The position numbers and the translations under genes were made by a program. From Candidatus Neomarinimicrobiota bacterium (GTDB taxonomy: Bacteria; Fidelibacterota; Marinisomatia; Marinisomatales; S15-B10): a DNA stretch of 64,000 nt. The notes under the pieces are model-generated. The model had not been told where the DNA came from, did not search any database, and was given only the letters and a program-made list of their open reading frames with translations. Every line of letters starts with the position of its first letter. Position 1 is the first letter of the stretch. The stretch covers positions 62,001 to 126,000 of the forward strand of contig DTTI01000084.1 of NCBI GenBank assembly GCA_012964825.1. The letters are read 5' to 3'. Positions 17,657 to 27,152 of this stretch are shown here, piece after piece.

Positions 17657-18441
17657 GACGTACCATATTTTCCCTCCTTTTATTGTTTAGTCTACCAAAA
17701 GCCCAGGTCTGGTCAGGCGGTACGGCCGTGACCATACCTGCTGGGCGCTGGGAGATAGGGGTCTTTCAGCCATTGAAATACGGGCAAACAGAGGAGTTGG
17801 AATGGTCTGTCCATCCGATCTCCTTTTTAATCATACCCAACGTGCAAGTAAAGAAGTATTGGGGTCGTAGTGATTTTGGAATGGTATCGACACGCCACAG
17901 CTTGGTATATCCCACACCACTTCTGCGTAAGCTAAGGTTGAAAGGTTTCGGGAATAGTACACTTGCGGATATGGACGTAGGCGGAATTATCTCCGGAGAT
18001 CCGGATATTTCTGAGATTCCTGTTGCCTTTTCTTCAAGAAACGAAGTGTTGATCACGCGTCATCTTGGTAATGGGATGCAGTTAACGGGAAAATTTGGCA
18101 TGGCACTAGCGATTGCTTCAGGGGATTGGGACAAAAGGACAACAGTCGATCTGCCTTTGGTCTACCCAAGGATAGCTGTGCTTTATAATGGTTACGGCTT
18201 AAATGTCGGCGCTGATCTCATACGAGCTCTAACAAAGCGATTGCAATATCTCTTGGATGTGGATGTTCAACTTCTGCCGGGCTCGGAGAGCGATTTTTTT
18301 CTTGAACACAAATCACTGTTTCTTTGGAGCGGCAATGACCGTATCCGAATTTCTCTTGGCTACAAAATTGTTTACGGTCACTATCCTTTTGGTATCCAAT
18401 GGCATCTATTTCCCCTATTTGATGTACAATGGGGATGGTAA
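17653..18441 (+). CDS. Putative outer-membrane protein
   Basis: A 262-residue protein with a signal peptide (MRRTIFSLLLLFSLPKAQ) and alternating beta-strand pattern through its length, ending in a tryptophan (FDVQWGW), as outer-membrane barrels often end in an aromatic residue. No named family was recognised. It overlaps the EEP gene by ATGA, so it is in the same operon. Possible roles are a small barrel porin or an assembly partner for the secreted neighbours. Confidence 0.6.
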   Translation: MRRTIFSLLLLFSLPKAQVWSGGTAVTIPAGRWEIGVFQPLKYGQTEELEWSVHPISFLIIPNVQVKKYWGRSDFGMVSTRHSLVYPTPLLRKLRLKGFGNSTLADMDVGGIISGDPDISEIPVAFSSRNEVLITRHLGNGMQLTGKFGMALAIASGDWDKRTTVDLPLVYPRIAVLYNGYGLNVGADLIRALTKRLQYLLDVDVQLLPGSESDFFLEHKSLFLWSGNDRIRISLGYKIVYGHYPFGIQWHLFPLFDVQWGW

Positions 18442-18555
18442 ATACCAAGACCGAGTTCCTGATATCTTGCAACTAAGCTTTCCTTCGGACAAAGGACGTG
18501 GCGAAACCAACAGGCACGGCTATATTCGCCAAAAACTGAACGGTTAGAGAACACT

Positions 18556-19449
18556 ATGTCTTCCAATAGATTTATTATTCTTGTTAATCCTCAAGGGGGG
18601 ACCAAGCGGGGACTGGAGATTCTTAAACAGGTAGAGCCTCTTTTTAGGGAGGTTGGTGCTGATCTTGATATTCGAGAGACAGAATATGCCGGCCACGCCA
18701 CAGAGATTGCTTGCAAAATCGATCTTGAAGGTATCACAGGTTTCTGTCATATCGGCGGCGACGGGACGTTTCATGAAATCATAAACGGCCTGCTTACAAG
18801 GACTGATGGAAAGCAAGTTCCTCTTGGCTACATCCCGGGCGGGACGGGGAACTCATTTATGTATGACATGGAATGCCTCGATCCTGTGGAGGCTGCTAGA
18901 CGAATTGTTTCCGGGGGCACTACACCAATCGATGTGGCTGAAGTTGAGATGCCCGAAGAGAAGGTTTACTGCATGAATATTGTAGGGTGGGGAATGGTAA
19001 CCGATATCAATATGAGCGCCGAAAAATTGCGGTGGCTTGGTGAACAAAGATATAATGTTACAACACTTCTCCACGTGATGAAGCTGAAGCGACGTTCAGC
19101 AAAACTGGTCATAGAAAAAGAGGAGATTGATGACGATTTCCTATTCACAATTGCGTGCAATACACAGCACACAGGTCGTGGTATGAAAATGGCTCCCAAG
19201 GCTGAACTCAATGACGGACTCATAGATCTCGTTCTGGTAAGAAATGCCGGCCGTCTTAAACTTCTGCAGATGTTTCCGAAGGTTTTTGACGGATCTCATA
19301 TTGATGATCCTATTGTGGAGTATCACCAAGTAAAAGAATTTTCAATCACACCGGCGGAAGATGAGATTCTTAATCTTGATGGTGAATTGAAAGGTTCCAC
19401 ACCATTCTCCGTTCGGATGATTCCGTCAGCATTTTCTGTATTTGCCTGA
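18556..19449 (+). CDS. Diacylglycerol kinase-family lipid kinase
   Basis: Soluble lipid kinase of the DAGK/sphingosine kinase family, 297 residues. It carries NPQGGTKRG at the N-terminus, the nucleotide-binding GGDGTFHEIING at about 61-72, PGGTGN, and the C-terminal LDGELKGSTPF segment typical of DgkB/YegS proteins. Expected to phosphorylate diacylglycerol or a related lipid and recycle it to phospholipid synthesis. Its TGA overlaps the next start by one base. The 114-bp gap before it shows no promoter I could defend. Confidence 0.9.
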   Translation: MSSNRFIILVNPQGGTKRGLEILKQVEPLFREVGADLDIRETEYAGHATEIACKIDLEGITGFCHIGGDGTFHEIINGLLTRTDGKQVPLGYIPGGTGNSFMYDMECLDPVEAARRIVSGGTTPIDVAEVEMPEEKVYCMNIVGWGMVTDINMSAEKLRWLGEQRYNVTTLLHVMKLKRRSAKLVIEKEEIDDDFLFTIACNTQHTGRGMKMAPKAELNDGLIDLVLVRNAGRLKLLQMFPKVFDGSHIDDPIVEYHQVKEFSITPAEDEILNLDGELKGSTPFSVRMIPSAFSVFA

Positions 19450-20078
19450 TGAATAAATATCATTTTTTTCTTTTTTCTTTTGTCTTAAGCAGCGGAGTGC
19501 TTCCAGCCCAGGACTGGGAACTTGTGCTTGCATCAGGAGATACTGTTCGAGACCTTTCTTTCAAGGAATTGCAAGATGAAATACTGCTGGCTACGCAGCT
19601 GGGCAAACCGATAACTGATGTTCAAACTTTTGATATTGAAAAGATTGATGAGTTGAGGTATGTAGAAGAGAAAAAAGTTCGAGCGCCTTGGAAAACCCGA
19701 GCTGTGGGTATGACTGGCGGTACTTTTGTTGGTTATGGCGCTGGCTTCATGATGGGCAATATCATATTATGGTGGCTTTCTTACGAAGAGCTGGGTTCAT
19801 TGAAACTGTTTGGTCCAAGACCAGAAAATATGGACAGCGGAGAAGAGCTTATCACCAAGATTGCAATTAAGATGGTAACGATGATGGGATTACTGGCTGG
19901 CTATGACTGGAAGATGGAAATTGTGGACAATGTGACAGGCTATGAACTGTCAGAACTTTCCATGAAAGAGCGGAAAACTACGGTTCAAAATGCCATCTGG
20001 CCGGAACGTCCAAAGCGACTCAAAGAGTTCATTAAAAAATCTGCCACCGCAGTGAGAGATAAAATAAGGAAAAAATGA
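19449..20078 (+). CDS. Exported protein of unknown function
   Basis: A 209-residue protein with a signal peptide ending at VLPAQ, then a short beta-rich region (LASGDTVRDLSF, IDEL), a glycine-rich hydrophobic helix at about 87-110 (GMTGGTFVGYGAGFMMGNII), a second weak hydrophobic segment near 140-150, and a lysine-rich C-terminus. The family is unknown to me. The arrangement resembles small envelope proteins that report a 'GDTV...' beta domain plus a membrane helix. It overlaps both neighbours (TGATG and ATGA). Confidence 0.65.
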   Translation: MNKYHFFLFSFVLSSGVLPAQDWELVLASGDTVRDLSFKELQDEILLATQLGKPITDVQTFDIEKIDELRYVEEKKVRAPWKTRAVGMTGGTFVGYGAGFMMGNIILWWLSYEELGSLKLFGPRPENMDSGEELITKIAIKMVTMMGLLAGYDWKMEIVDNVTGYELSELSMKERKTTVQNAIWPERPKRLKEFIKKSATAVRDKIRKK

Positions 20079-21436
20079 CCAAAGAATTACGCCGCCAGCT
20101 GGGGCTGGTGGCCGTTATGGCCGTAGTTGCCGGGGATATGATGGGCTCCGGCATTTTTTATACCCCTCAGGAACTTGCTCCCATTGCCCAGGCCACTTGG
20201 CAGATATATCTTTTCTGGGGGCTGTGTGGTGTTATTACACTGACGGGGGTTATGACCGTAGGGCAGTTGGGTGCTGCTCTTCCGCGATCAGGCGCGGACT
20301 ATCATATCATCCGGAAAAGTTTCGGCGAGCTCTTGGGATTTGTGAAACTGTGGCAGAATGTGTGGGTGTCAGGGCCTGGCTCTGTGGCAGCGGTGGCAAT
20401 CCTCTTTGGGAAGTTTTGTTCTGATATTCTTGCATCCGCAATCTCTCTTTCGCCTGTAGCGTGGGGTGTAGTGGCTATTGTCGTTTTTACAGGGATCAAC
20501 CTTTTAGGCGTTAAATGGGGTGGCAGAACCCAAATTGTTCTGACTATAATAAAAATATCAGCACTGCTAGTGCTTGTTGCCGGAAGCCTTTTCTTGGTGG
20601 AGGGAGCTCACTCCACATCAACGGCAGATATGGCTGTCGCTAGTTTCTCTGAAGGGATTTGGGGATTTTTTCGCCTCATCGGACTTGGTATAGGTGCTGT
20701 CCTTTTCACCTATGACGGTTGGGTGGATATTATGCATGCTGCTGGAGAAGTAAGGGATCCGAAAAAAAATTTACCGCTGGGGCTTACTCTGGGTCTGGTT
20801 CTTATAATTATAGTGTATCTGCTTACAAACTATGCTTACCTGAGGGTTGTGCCTCTTCATGAAATGGCAGGAAGTGAATCATTGGCAGCTGTAGTGGTGG
20901 CTGAAAAAACATTTGGGAGCGCAGGGGGGAAATTTATTAGCCTGTTGATGATGATATCCATCCTTGGTGCTCTTGGCGGACTGGTGATGACATTCCCACG
21001 TCTGCTTTTCGCCGCGGGCATTCAGTACAGTGAGGAGGCAAAGAGAGGGGGAATAGTGGGGAGATTATTCCACCTTCTGGCCACTGTTTCATCAGGCTCA
21101 CAAGCGCCATTAGGAGCCATTTTGATGAGCTGCGTTACGGCTGTTATAGCTTTGGTCTTTTTTCAATCTTTCAGCAGGATTGTGAACTTTTTTGTGGTGC
21201 CCAACCATCTGTTCAACATCTTGCTGGTGGCTTCCGTCTTTAAATTTGCCCGGGGTAATGATGGTGAGAAATTCAAGTCTTTTGGATTTCCCGTTATACC
21301 CATTATCTATATTGTCACAATTGCAGGATTTCTCATCAGTGCCCTTGTTTATCGTCCGGGTGATACTTTGATGGGTGTGGCCCTATCGGCGACTGGGGTT
21401 CCTGTTTATTACTGGCTTGAAAGGAGAAAGAAATGA
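20075..21436 (+). CDS. APC-family amino acid permease
   Basis: Twelve-helix secondary transporter of the amino acid-polyamine-organocation family, 453 residues. It opens with the family signature for helix 1 (AGDMMGSGIFYTPQ), followed by GALIGELGA-like GQLGAALPRSGADY in helix 2 and FTYDGW in helix 6. Substrate cannot be read, but it overlaps an arginine-deiminase-like enzyme gene by ATGA, so a guanidino or basic amino acid is a reasonable guess. Confidence 0.9.
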   Translation: MTKELRRQLGLVAVMAVVAGDMMGSGIFYTPQELAPIAQATWQIYLFWGLCGVITLTGVMTVGQLGAALPRSGADYHIIRKSFGELLGFVKLWQNVWVSGPGSVAAVAILFGKFCSDILASAISLSPVAWGVVAIVVFTGINLLGVKWGGRTQIVLTIIKISALLVLVAGSLFLVEGAHSTSTADMAVASFSEGIWGFFRLIGLGIGAVLFTYDGWVDIMHAAGEVRDPKKNLPLGLTLGLVLIIIVYLLTNYAYLRVVPLHEMAGSESLAAVVVAEKTFGSAGGKFISLLMMISILGALGGLVMTFPRLLFAAGIQYSEEAKRGGIVGRLFHLLATVSSGSQAPLGAILMSCVTAVIALVFFQSFSRIVNFFVVPNHLFNILLVASVFKFARGNDGEKFKSFGFPVIPIIYIVTIAGFLISALVYRPGDTLMGVALSATGVPVYYWLERRKK

Positions 21437-22371
21437 AAGAGTTCGGTGTTGCCACGGCATACGGTACAATGAAACGGGTCCTTATGCATCGACCGGGGGA
21501 GGAACTGCAAAAAGTGACGGATGACACCCTTGAAGAGTTCCACTTTCAGCGCCCCGTGGAGAGAGACAAGTTTGTTGCTGATTACAACGGTATGCTGGAA
21601 CTGTTCCAAAGCCACGGGGTGGAGACAATTCTTCTGACAGATGTTTTGAAGAGTGATGATGACGCCATGTCTTACATCTGTCACCGACCAAATATGACCT
21701 ATACTCGTGATCTCGCTTCTGTTTTTTGTAGCGGGGCGATACTCATGGGACCCCATTTGAAGGGGCGGTGGGGAGATCAGTGGATTGTTGGACGGGCTCT
21801 TGAAAGATTGGGTGTCCCTATACTCGGGCGCATTGATCAGCCCGGATTTCTGGAAGGTGGTGGTGTGACACTCATTGGTGACGACATGGTAGTGGCATCC
21901 CTCTGCGACCGGGCCAACGAAACAGGGACTCGGGCATTGAGAGAGCTGATCATGGGCAAGGATGTAAAATATTTTCTTGAAGTACCCCTACCTCATGGGA
22001 ATGTACATATTGATGGCCTGTTCATGGTACTCGATGAAAAGCTTTGTGTCATCTATGAACCTATGTTTGATGTCTTCCCTTGTCGGCTTTATGAGGACGG
22101 TAGTTCGGGTTTCAGGAATGTTATGTTTCGGGAATTACTGGATGAGCGGGGATTCGACTGTATTGCCACCAATCTTCAGGAAAGGGAAATGGGGATGTTG
22201 AACATAGTGGTGACGAAACGGTCAGAGCGTACCATCGGCTTCGCAGGTACTACAAGAATTGGAGAAGAAATGGCAAAGTATGGGATAGTCTTGGAGAGCT
22301 TTTCTGCTGATGAAATGTGGCAGGGAAACGGTGGTGCCCACTGCATGACCTGCCCAGTTTTATTAGGCTGA
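21433..22371 (+). CDS. Arginine deiminase/amidinotransferase-superfamily hydrolase (guanidino group-modifying)
   Basis: Guanidino-group-modifying enzyme of 312 residues. Visible superfamily motifs: MTYTRDLA, GFLEGGGV (Glu of EGGD-type motif), HGNVHIDG with the catalytic His, and the C-terminal NGGAHCMTCP with nucleophile Cys304. The overall order matches bacterial arginine deiminase, but at 312 residues it lacks the extra helical domain of ADI (about 410) and is closer in size to dimethylargininase-type enzymes. The product could be citrulline from arginine or from methylated arginine. It is the last gene of the operon and is coupled to the permease. Confidence 0.8.
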   Translation: MKEFGVATAYGTMKRVLMHRPGEELQKVTDDTLEEFHFQRPVERDKFVADYNGMLELFQSHGVETILLTDVLKSDDDAMSYICHRPNMTYTRDLASVFCSGAILMGPHLKGRWGDQWIVGRALERLGVPILGRIDQPGFLEGGGVTLIGDDMVVASLCDRANETGTRALRELIMGKDVKYFLEVPLPHGNVHIDGLFMVLDEKLCVIYEPMFDVFPCRLYEDGSSGFRNVMFRELLDERGFDCIATNLQEREMGMLNIVVTKRSERTIGFAGTTRIGEEMAKYGIVLESFSADEMWQGNGGAHCMTCPVLLG

Positions 22372-22378
22372 GCTTAGT

Positions 22379-23515
22379 TTACAAAACGGCTGAAAGGGCG
22401 TCAAACAGGCGGTATGCATCGTCATCGGTGTTATATAAATGAGGTGAAACCCTCACTGAATTTCCTCTCACGCTGACATAAACCTTTCTTTCCGCCAGTT
22501 TCTCTAAAAGTCCTTTAGGCACACCATCCAGAAAACGAATGCCCATAAGGTGTGATGCTCGTTCATTAGCCGGCACCACATTAAGGCCCAATTTAGTAGC
22601 TCGAAGCGCGATGGTTTCGGTGAAAGCAGCCAGCGTCTCACTTACATTTTCTACATCCCATTCAAGCAGTTGCTTCAACGCTGCCACAGCCATGGGCATA
22701 AGGGCAAAGTTGCTTCGTTCTCCCACATCAAATTTTCTGGCCCCGGGTTGAAATTCATCCCGGTAATTAACAAGACCGGCAAAGTCTTCACTATTAGCGC
22801 GGTCGATCCAGTTGTGCTCTAGAGGATCGCAACTTTGCCGTCTCGGTGCAACATAGAGGAACCCCAGTGAATAAGGCCCAAGAAGCCATTTGTAGCAGGG
22901 AGCAATAACGAAGTCGGGATCAATCTCCTTAACAGAGAAGGGCATGGCACCAGCGGATTGAGCTAGATCAAGAACGAGGGCTGAACCGGACTGTCGACAC
23001 TTTTCGCTTATTTTTATGAGATCGATAACGGCCCCGTCTGTCCAGTGACAGTTGGGCAAGGCCACCACGGCTGTCTTTTCACTGATTGCTGTTAGGATAG
23101 CTGAAGTGATTGACCCTTCCGCCGGACGCTTAACGACAACCAGCTCTCCGTTCGCACGTTTAACATTTTCTGACCATACATAATAGTTGGATGGAAACTG
23201 TTCTTCCAATACTACCACATTTTCATCTTTCTTTATGGGCAGATTTAAGGCAGCTATGGCAATTCCGTAACTGACAGCGGGTATGATAGCAATGTCTTCC
23301 GAAAAGGAGCCTATGATCTGGGAGAAAAGACTCCGGGCCTCCTCCGATTCCTTAAAAAAGTCTGGAGGGGTTATGGACCACGGTTGAGATTTTTTCCCCA
23401 TTCCCCGGCGCCCGGCCTCAGTAACGGACTTCAGAGAGGGTGAGATATAGGCGCAGTTGAGATAAGTTACGTCATCAGGGATATCAAAGAGATGATGCTG
23501 GTTGGGTAGTAACAT
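22379..23515 (-). CDS. Class V aminotransferase-fold PLP enzyme
   Basis: PLP-dependent enzyme of the class V fold (cysteine desulfurase/kynureninase/isopenicillin-N-epimerase group), 378 residues. The cofactor residues are Asp183 in VLDLAQSAGA and the Schiff-base Lys209 in CYKWLLGP. YLNCAYISP at the N-terminus and RVSPHLYNTDDDAYRLF at the C-terminus are typical. The flexible-loop Cys expected of a cysteine desulfurase is not evident, so desulfurase activity is unlikely. It converges on the deiminase gene. The substrate is unknown. Confidence 0.85.
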   Translation of the reverse strand: MLLPNQHHLFDIPDDVTYLNCAYISPSLKSVTEAGRRGMGKKSQPWSITPPDFFKESEEARSLFSQIIGSFSEDIAIIPAVSYGIAIAALNLPIKKDENVVVLEEQFPSNYYVWSENVKRANGELVVVKRPAEGSITSAILTAISEKTAVVALPNCHWTDGAVIDLIKISEKCRQSGSALVLDLAQSAGAMPFSVKEIDPDFVIAPCYKWLLGPYSLGFLYVAPRRQSCDPLEHNWIDRANSEDFAGLVNYRDEFQPGARKFDVGERSNFALMPMAVAALKQLLEWDVENVSETLAAFTETIALRATKLGLNVVPANERASHLMGIRFLDGVPKGLLEKLAERKVYVSVRGNSVRVSPHLYNTDDDAYRLFDALSAVL

Positions 23516-23623
23516 GATTTTGTATTAAACGGCGGCAAATCTTGTGGTGGCTGATCTAAAGATGCAACGGAAAAACTGATCACACCTTGGTAACTTCTGG
23601 GAAATTCAGAGGGAGAGACGGTA

Positions 23624-24619
23624 ATGATCAATCAAAAAATACTTACTCTTTTTTCCGTGTTATGGCTTGTAGGTCTTTCAACGCATCTTTTGGCTACCGA
23701 GGCGTCACACTACAGGCCTGTGTCAACATATTCCGTTATTGCTTTCGACCCCGAGACCGGGGAGTTCGGAGTGGCTGTCCAAAGCCACTGGTTTTCTGTA
23801 GGTTCATTGGTTCCTTGGGCACAAGCGGGCGTGGGTGCTGTGGCGACGCAATCTTTTGTGAAAGCTGATTATGGACCTGATGGGCTGGAACGGATGAAAA
23901 ATGGATACACAGCGAATAAAGCATTAAAGGAATTATTGGCAGAAGATGATGGGGAGGCCTTACGCCAAGTCGCGATGATTGACATAAACGGGAATGTCGC
24001 AGTGCACACTGGGGATAAGTGTATTCAGGCTGCTGGGCATCAGATCGGTAAGACTTATTCTGTGCAGGCTAACATGATGGAGAAAGAGACTGTCTGGCCG
24101 GCAATGGCTAGAGCTTTTGAAAACACTCAAGGCGACCTTGCAGACCGCATGATGGCTGCGCTGGAGGCTGCTGAGGCTGAAGGTGGTGACATTCGCGGTA
24201 AGCAATCCGCGGCAATGCTTATCGTTGCTGGCGAACCGACCGGTGTTCAATGGAAAGATGTTGTTCTTGACTTGCGAATAGATGACCATGCCAATCCCTT
24301 AAGACAACTTAGGCGACTCATTCGCATTCATCGTGCTTACCAGCATGCAAACAGAGGTGATTTCCTCATGGAGAAAAATGATATTACGGGAGCACTTAAA
24401 GAGTATGAAGCCGCGACCAATTTTTACCCAGAGAACCTTGAACTGCCTTTCTGGACAGCCGTTACGTTGGCCAGCAGTGGTGAAGTTGAGAAAGCACTCC
24501 CCATATTTAGATCTATTTTCCAGCGTGATGAAAGATGGAAACGTTTTACGCCCAGACTGGTGCGGTCTGGACTTTTGCCTGATGATAAGAAACTTATTAA
24601 GCGAATTTTGAACCAGTAG
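23624..24619 (+). CDS. Exported DUF1028 Ntn-hydrolase-like protein with C-terminal TPR-like helices
   Basis: After a signal peptide (residues 1-24) comes a DUF1028 domain: TYSVIAFDPETGEFGVAVQSHWFSVG begins the family at about residue 35, and AGVGAVATQSFVKADYGPDGL and VHTGDKC follow. DUF1028 proteins have an Ntn-hydrolase-like fold of unknown substrate. From about residue 235 the protein becomes helical, with a repeat typical of TPR (KNDITGALKEYEAATNFYPENL, then GEVEKALPIFRSIF). AGAGGGAGAG upstream of the ATG supports the start. Three bp separate it from threonine synthase, a likely operon. Confidence 0.85.
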   Translation: MINQKILTLFSVLWLVGLSTHLLATEASHYRPVSTYSVIAFDPETGEFGVAVQSHWFSVGSLVPWAQAGVGAVATQSFVKADYGPDGLERMKNGYTANKALKELLAEDDGEALRQVAMIDINGNVAVHTGDKCIQAAGHQIGKTYSVQANMMEKETVWPAMARAFENTQGDLADRMMAALEAAEAEGGDIRGKQSAAMLIVAGEPTGVQWKDVVLDLRIDDHANPLRQLRRLIRIHRAYQHANRGDFLMEKNDITGALKEYEAATNFYPENLELPFWTAVTLASSGEVEKALPIFRSIFQRDERWKRFTPRLVRSGLLPDDKKLIKRILNQ

Positions 24620-24622
24620 CGC

Positions 24623-25759
24623 GTGCCGAAGATAACTTATCAGTGTACTTGGTGTGGAGAGGAATCACCTCTAGAAGGTGTTCAAACCGCCTGTGCCTGT
24701 GGTAAACCACTTGAGGTTGTTTTCGATTGGGAGAATACCCCACCGAAAAGAAGTGATCTCGATTCTGATAATAAGACGCTCTGGAAATATAGAGATGTGT
24801 TGGCCCCCATAGATGATGATCATATAGTGACACTGGGGGAAGGATGGACGCCCACAACTGATGGCGTTGATTATGATGGTGTAACAATCTTTTTCAAGGA
24901 TGAAAGTGTCAATCCCACAGGATCTTTCAAAGATAGGGGTATGTCCATGGCAGTTTCACACGCCCGGGGAAATGGTATATCTGAGGTGTGTCTACCATCA
25001 GCAGGAAACGCAGGCGTAAGCGCCTCGGCCTATTGCCAAGCTGCGGGGATCGCATGCCATGTTTTCTTGCCTGAGACGATACCTACTCCCTTCATTGATG
25101 CGACGGAAGAATATGGTGCTGACTTGCGGCTGGGAGGAAGAACTATCGCCCAAGCCGCCAGTAAGATGCGTGAAGAGATGAAAAAAGAATGGTTTGACCT
25201 TTCCACGCTGAAGGAACCTTTCAGGGTTGAAGGTAAAAAGACCATGGGATACGAGATTGCAGAGCAACTGGACTGGAGACTGCCGAATGTTGTAGTTTAT
25301 CCCACTGGAGGCGGCACAGGCCTCATTGGTATGTGGAAAGCGTTCAATGAAATGATTGATCTTGACTGGCTGGATCAAAAAGAGACAGACAGGCCGCGCA
25401 TGGTGGTGGTCCAATCTGATGGGTGCGCCCCTATCGTGAAGGCATTTGATGAAGGGCTTCAGGAAAATGACCTGTGGGAGAAGAGTCATACAGGAGCGCT
25501 TGGTCTGAATGTCCCCTCTCCTTTAGGAGGTGCATGGATATTAAAGACGCTGTGGGACAGCGGCGGGATAGCTCTTATGGTAGATGAAGCTCAGATTATG
25601 GAGGCGTCACATGAGGTTAATGAACTGTCCGGTGTAGATGGTTCCTGTGAGGATGGTGTGTCATGGCTCGGATTTAAAACTTTGGTTGAAACAGGATGGA
25701 TAAAGGAAGGTGAGAAGGTGGTGATTCCCATCACGGGCGCCGCTGAGAGATATGTTTGA
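24623..25759 (+). CDS. thrC: Threonine synthase
   Basis: PLP enzyme converting O-phosphohomoserine to threonine, 378 residues. It has an N-terminal zinc-ribbon-like pair of motifs (CTWC and CACG), LGEGWTP at about 71-77, PLP Lys103 in NPTGSFKDRG, SAGNAG and the glycine-rich GGGTGL phosphate loop. Start is GTG at 24623. Threonine synthase-like paralogues with other lyase activities exist, so the exact reaction is by resemblance. It lies in a plus-strand series with the DUF1028 gene and a class III aminotransferase. Confidence 0.85.
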   Translation: MPKITYQCTWCGEESPLEGVQTACACGKPLEVVFDWENTPPKRSDLDSDNKTLWKYRDVLAPIDDDHIVTLGEGWTPTTDGVDYDGVTIFFKDESVNPTGSFKDRGMSMAVSHARGNGISEVCLPSAGNAGVSASAYCQAAGIACHVFLPETIPTPFIDATEEYGADLRLGGRTIAQAASKMREEMKKEWFDLSTLKEPFRVEGKKTMGYEIAEQLDWRLPNVVVYPTGGGTGLIGMWKAFNEMIDLDWLDQKETDRPRMVVVQSDGCAPIVKAFDEGLQENDLWEKSHTGALGLNVPSPLGGAWILKTLWDSGGIALMVDEAQIMEASHEVNELSGVDGSCEDGVSWLGFKTLVETGWIKEGEKVVIPITGAAERYV

Positions 25760-25780
25760 TCAAAATATGAGGATAGCAGT

Positions 25781-27076
25781 ATGAACAGTCAGGAAGTACG
25801 TGATAAACACAAGAAACACCTTTTTGAAGCTGTAAAGAATTTTTACCAAGAACCTGTCGTGATAACGGAGGCTAAGGGAACCCGTGTCTCAGATATGGAT
25901 GGTAATTCTTATTTGGATTTTTTCGGTGGCATACTGACTGTTTCTGTGGGGCATGCCAATGAAGAGGTGAATGACGCTGTTATTGCTCAGGTAAATCATT
26001 TGACACATATATCTTCTTTGTACCCCACAGTGCCGGTGGTGGAGTTGGCCGAGCGGTTGGCTAGGATCGCCCCGGGGAACCTTGAGAAGGTATTTCTCAA
26101 TGCTTCCGGAACGGAAGCTGATGAAACAGCCGTCATGATGGCTCAGCTTTATACTGGGAACTCAGAACTGATAGCACTGAGGCACGGTTATTCGGGACGT
26201 TCTCTTTTGGCCCAATCCCTCACGGCTCATGCATCGTGGCGTGCCCTACCGACCCAGGTCTCCGCTGTAAAACATGCCGTGGCGCCTTACTGTTATAGAT
26301 GTCCGCTGAAGCTCACTTACCCGGAGTGCGGTGTCGCCTGTGCGGAAGACGTTGATGAGTTGATCCGCACCACCACCACAGGACAGGTTGCCGGCATCCT
26401 GGCTGAACCTATTATGGGTGTAGGCGGGTTTATTACACCGCCTGACGAATATTTCAAGATCGTGGCGGAGATTGTCCGGAATTACGGTGGTGTTTTCATC
26501 TCAGATGAGGTGCAGACAGGTTTCGGCCGCACCGGGAAACGGTGGGGTATTGAGCACTACGGCGTGGAGCCTGACATGATCACCGTTGCTAAGGGGATAG
26601 CCAACGGCATGCCACTGGCTGCTGTGGTTACCACCCAAGAGATCGCAAGCACACTTACCAAGAATACCATTTCCACCTTTGGCGGGAGCCCGGTAAGCTG
26701 TGCTGCGGCAAATGCCACCATTGATATTATAGAAAGAGATAATCTGAAAGGTAATTCGGCGGAAATGGGCAAAATTCTCCGGGATGGGCTTGAGGGACTT
26801 AAAGAAAAATATCCAAAGGTCATAGGGGAAGTGCGTGGAAAGGGCCTCATGCAGGGGATAGAACTTGTGATGGATGAAACGGCAGGTGACAGGACACCCA
26901 ACGTTGCAGCGACCGACCAATTGATGGAAGAGACAAAGAAGCGAGGACTTTTTATCGGTCGAGGTGGACTTTACGGGAATTCCATAAGAATATCACCGCC
27001 GCTTATCATCACAAAAGTAGAAGTGGAAGAAGCTGTTGGAATTATGGATGATTCATTTAAAGCCATAGAGGTATAA
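25781..27076 (+). CDS. Class III aminotransferase (AGXT2-like)
   Basis: PLP-dependent class III transaminase of 431 residues. Motifs: SGTEADETA for the phosphate site, FISDEVQTGFGRTGK with Asp242, and Schiff-base Lys271 in TVAKGIANGMPL. A cysteine-rich insertion (YCYRCPLKLTYPECGVACAED, residues about 170-190) is unusual and could bind zinc. The overall look resembles alanine-glyoxylate aminotransferase 2 and 4-aminobutyrate transaminases. AGXT2 also transaminates dimethylarginine, which is of interest given the deiminase upstream, but the link is only suggestive. Confidence 0.87.
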   Translation: MNSQEVRDKHKKHLFEAVKNFYQEPVVITEAKGTRVSDMDGNSYLDFFGGILTVSVGHANEEVNDAVIAQVNHLTHISSLYPTVPVVELAERLARIAPGNLEKVFLNASGTEADETAVMMAQLYTGNSELIALRHGYSGRSLLAQSLTAHASWRALPTQVSAVKHAVAPYCYRCPLKLTYPECGVACAEDVDELIRTTTTGQVAGILAEPIMGVGGFITPPDEYFKIVAEIVRNYGGVFISDEVQTGFGRTGKRWGIEHYGVEPDMITVAKGIANGMPLAAVVTTQEIASTLTKNTISTFGGSPVSCAAANATIDIIERDNLKGNSAEMGKILRDGLEGLKEKYPKVIGEVRGKGLMQGIELVMDETAGDRTPNVAATDQLMEETKKRGLFIGRGGLYGNSIRISPPLIITKVEVEEAVGIMDDSFKAIEV

Positions 27077-27152
27077 TGTGAATTATGGGTACCAAAAAGC
27101 AAACCAGAGCTTGAAAACAGCCGTAGACGCTGTGTAAACTTTTAGTGTAGCT

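Noticed and set aside
18257-18547. 96-codon frame overlapping the end of the outer-membrane protein gene
   Set aside because: Mostly inside the real gene in another frame, no domain, no ribosome site.
24998-25489. 163-codon minus-strand frame inside threonine synthase
   Set aside because: Shadow frame; threonine synthase motifs are intact on the plus strand.
27077-27152. 19-codon GTG frame before the FmdB gene
   Set aside because: Too short, with no ribosome site or distinctive composition.
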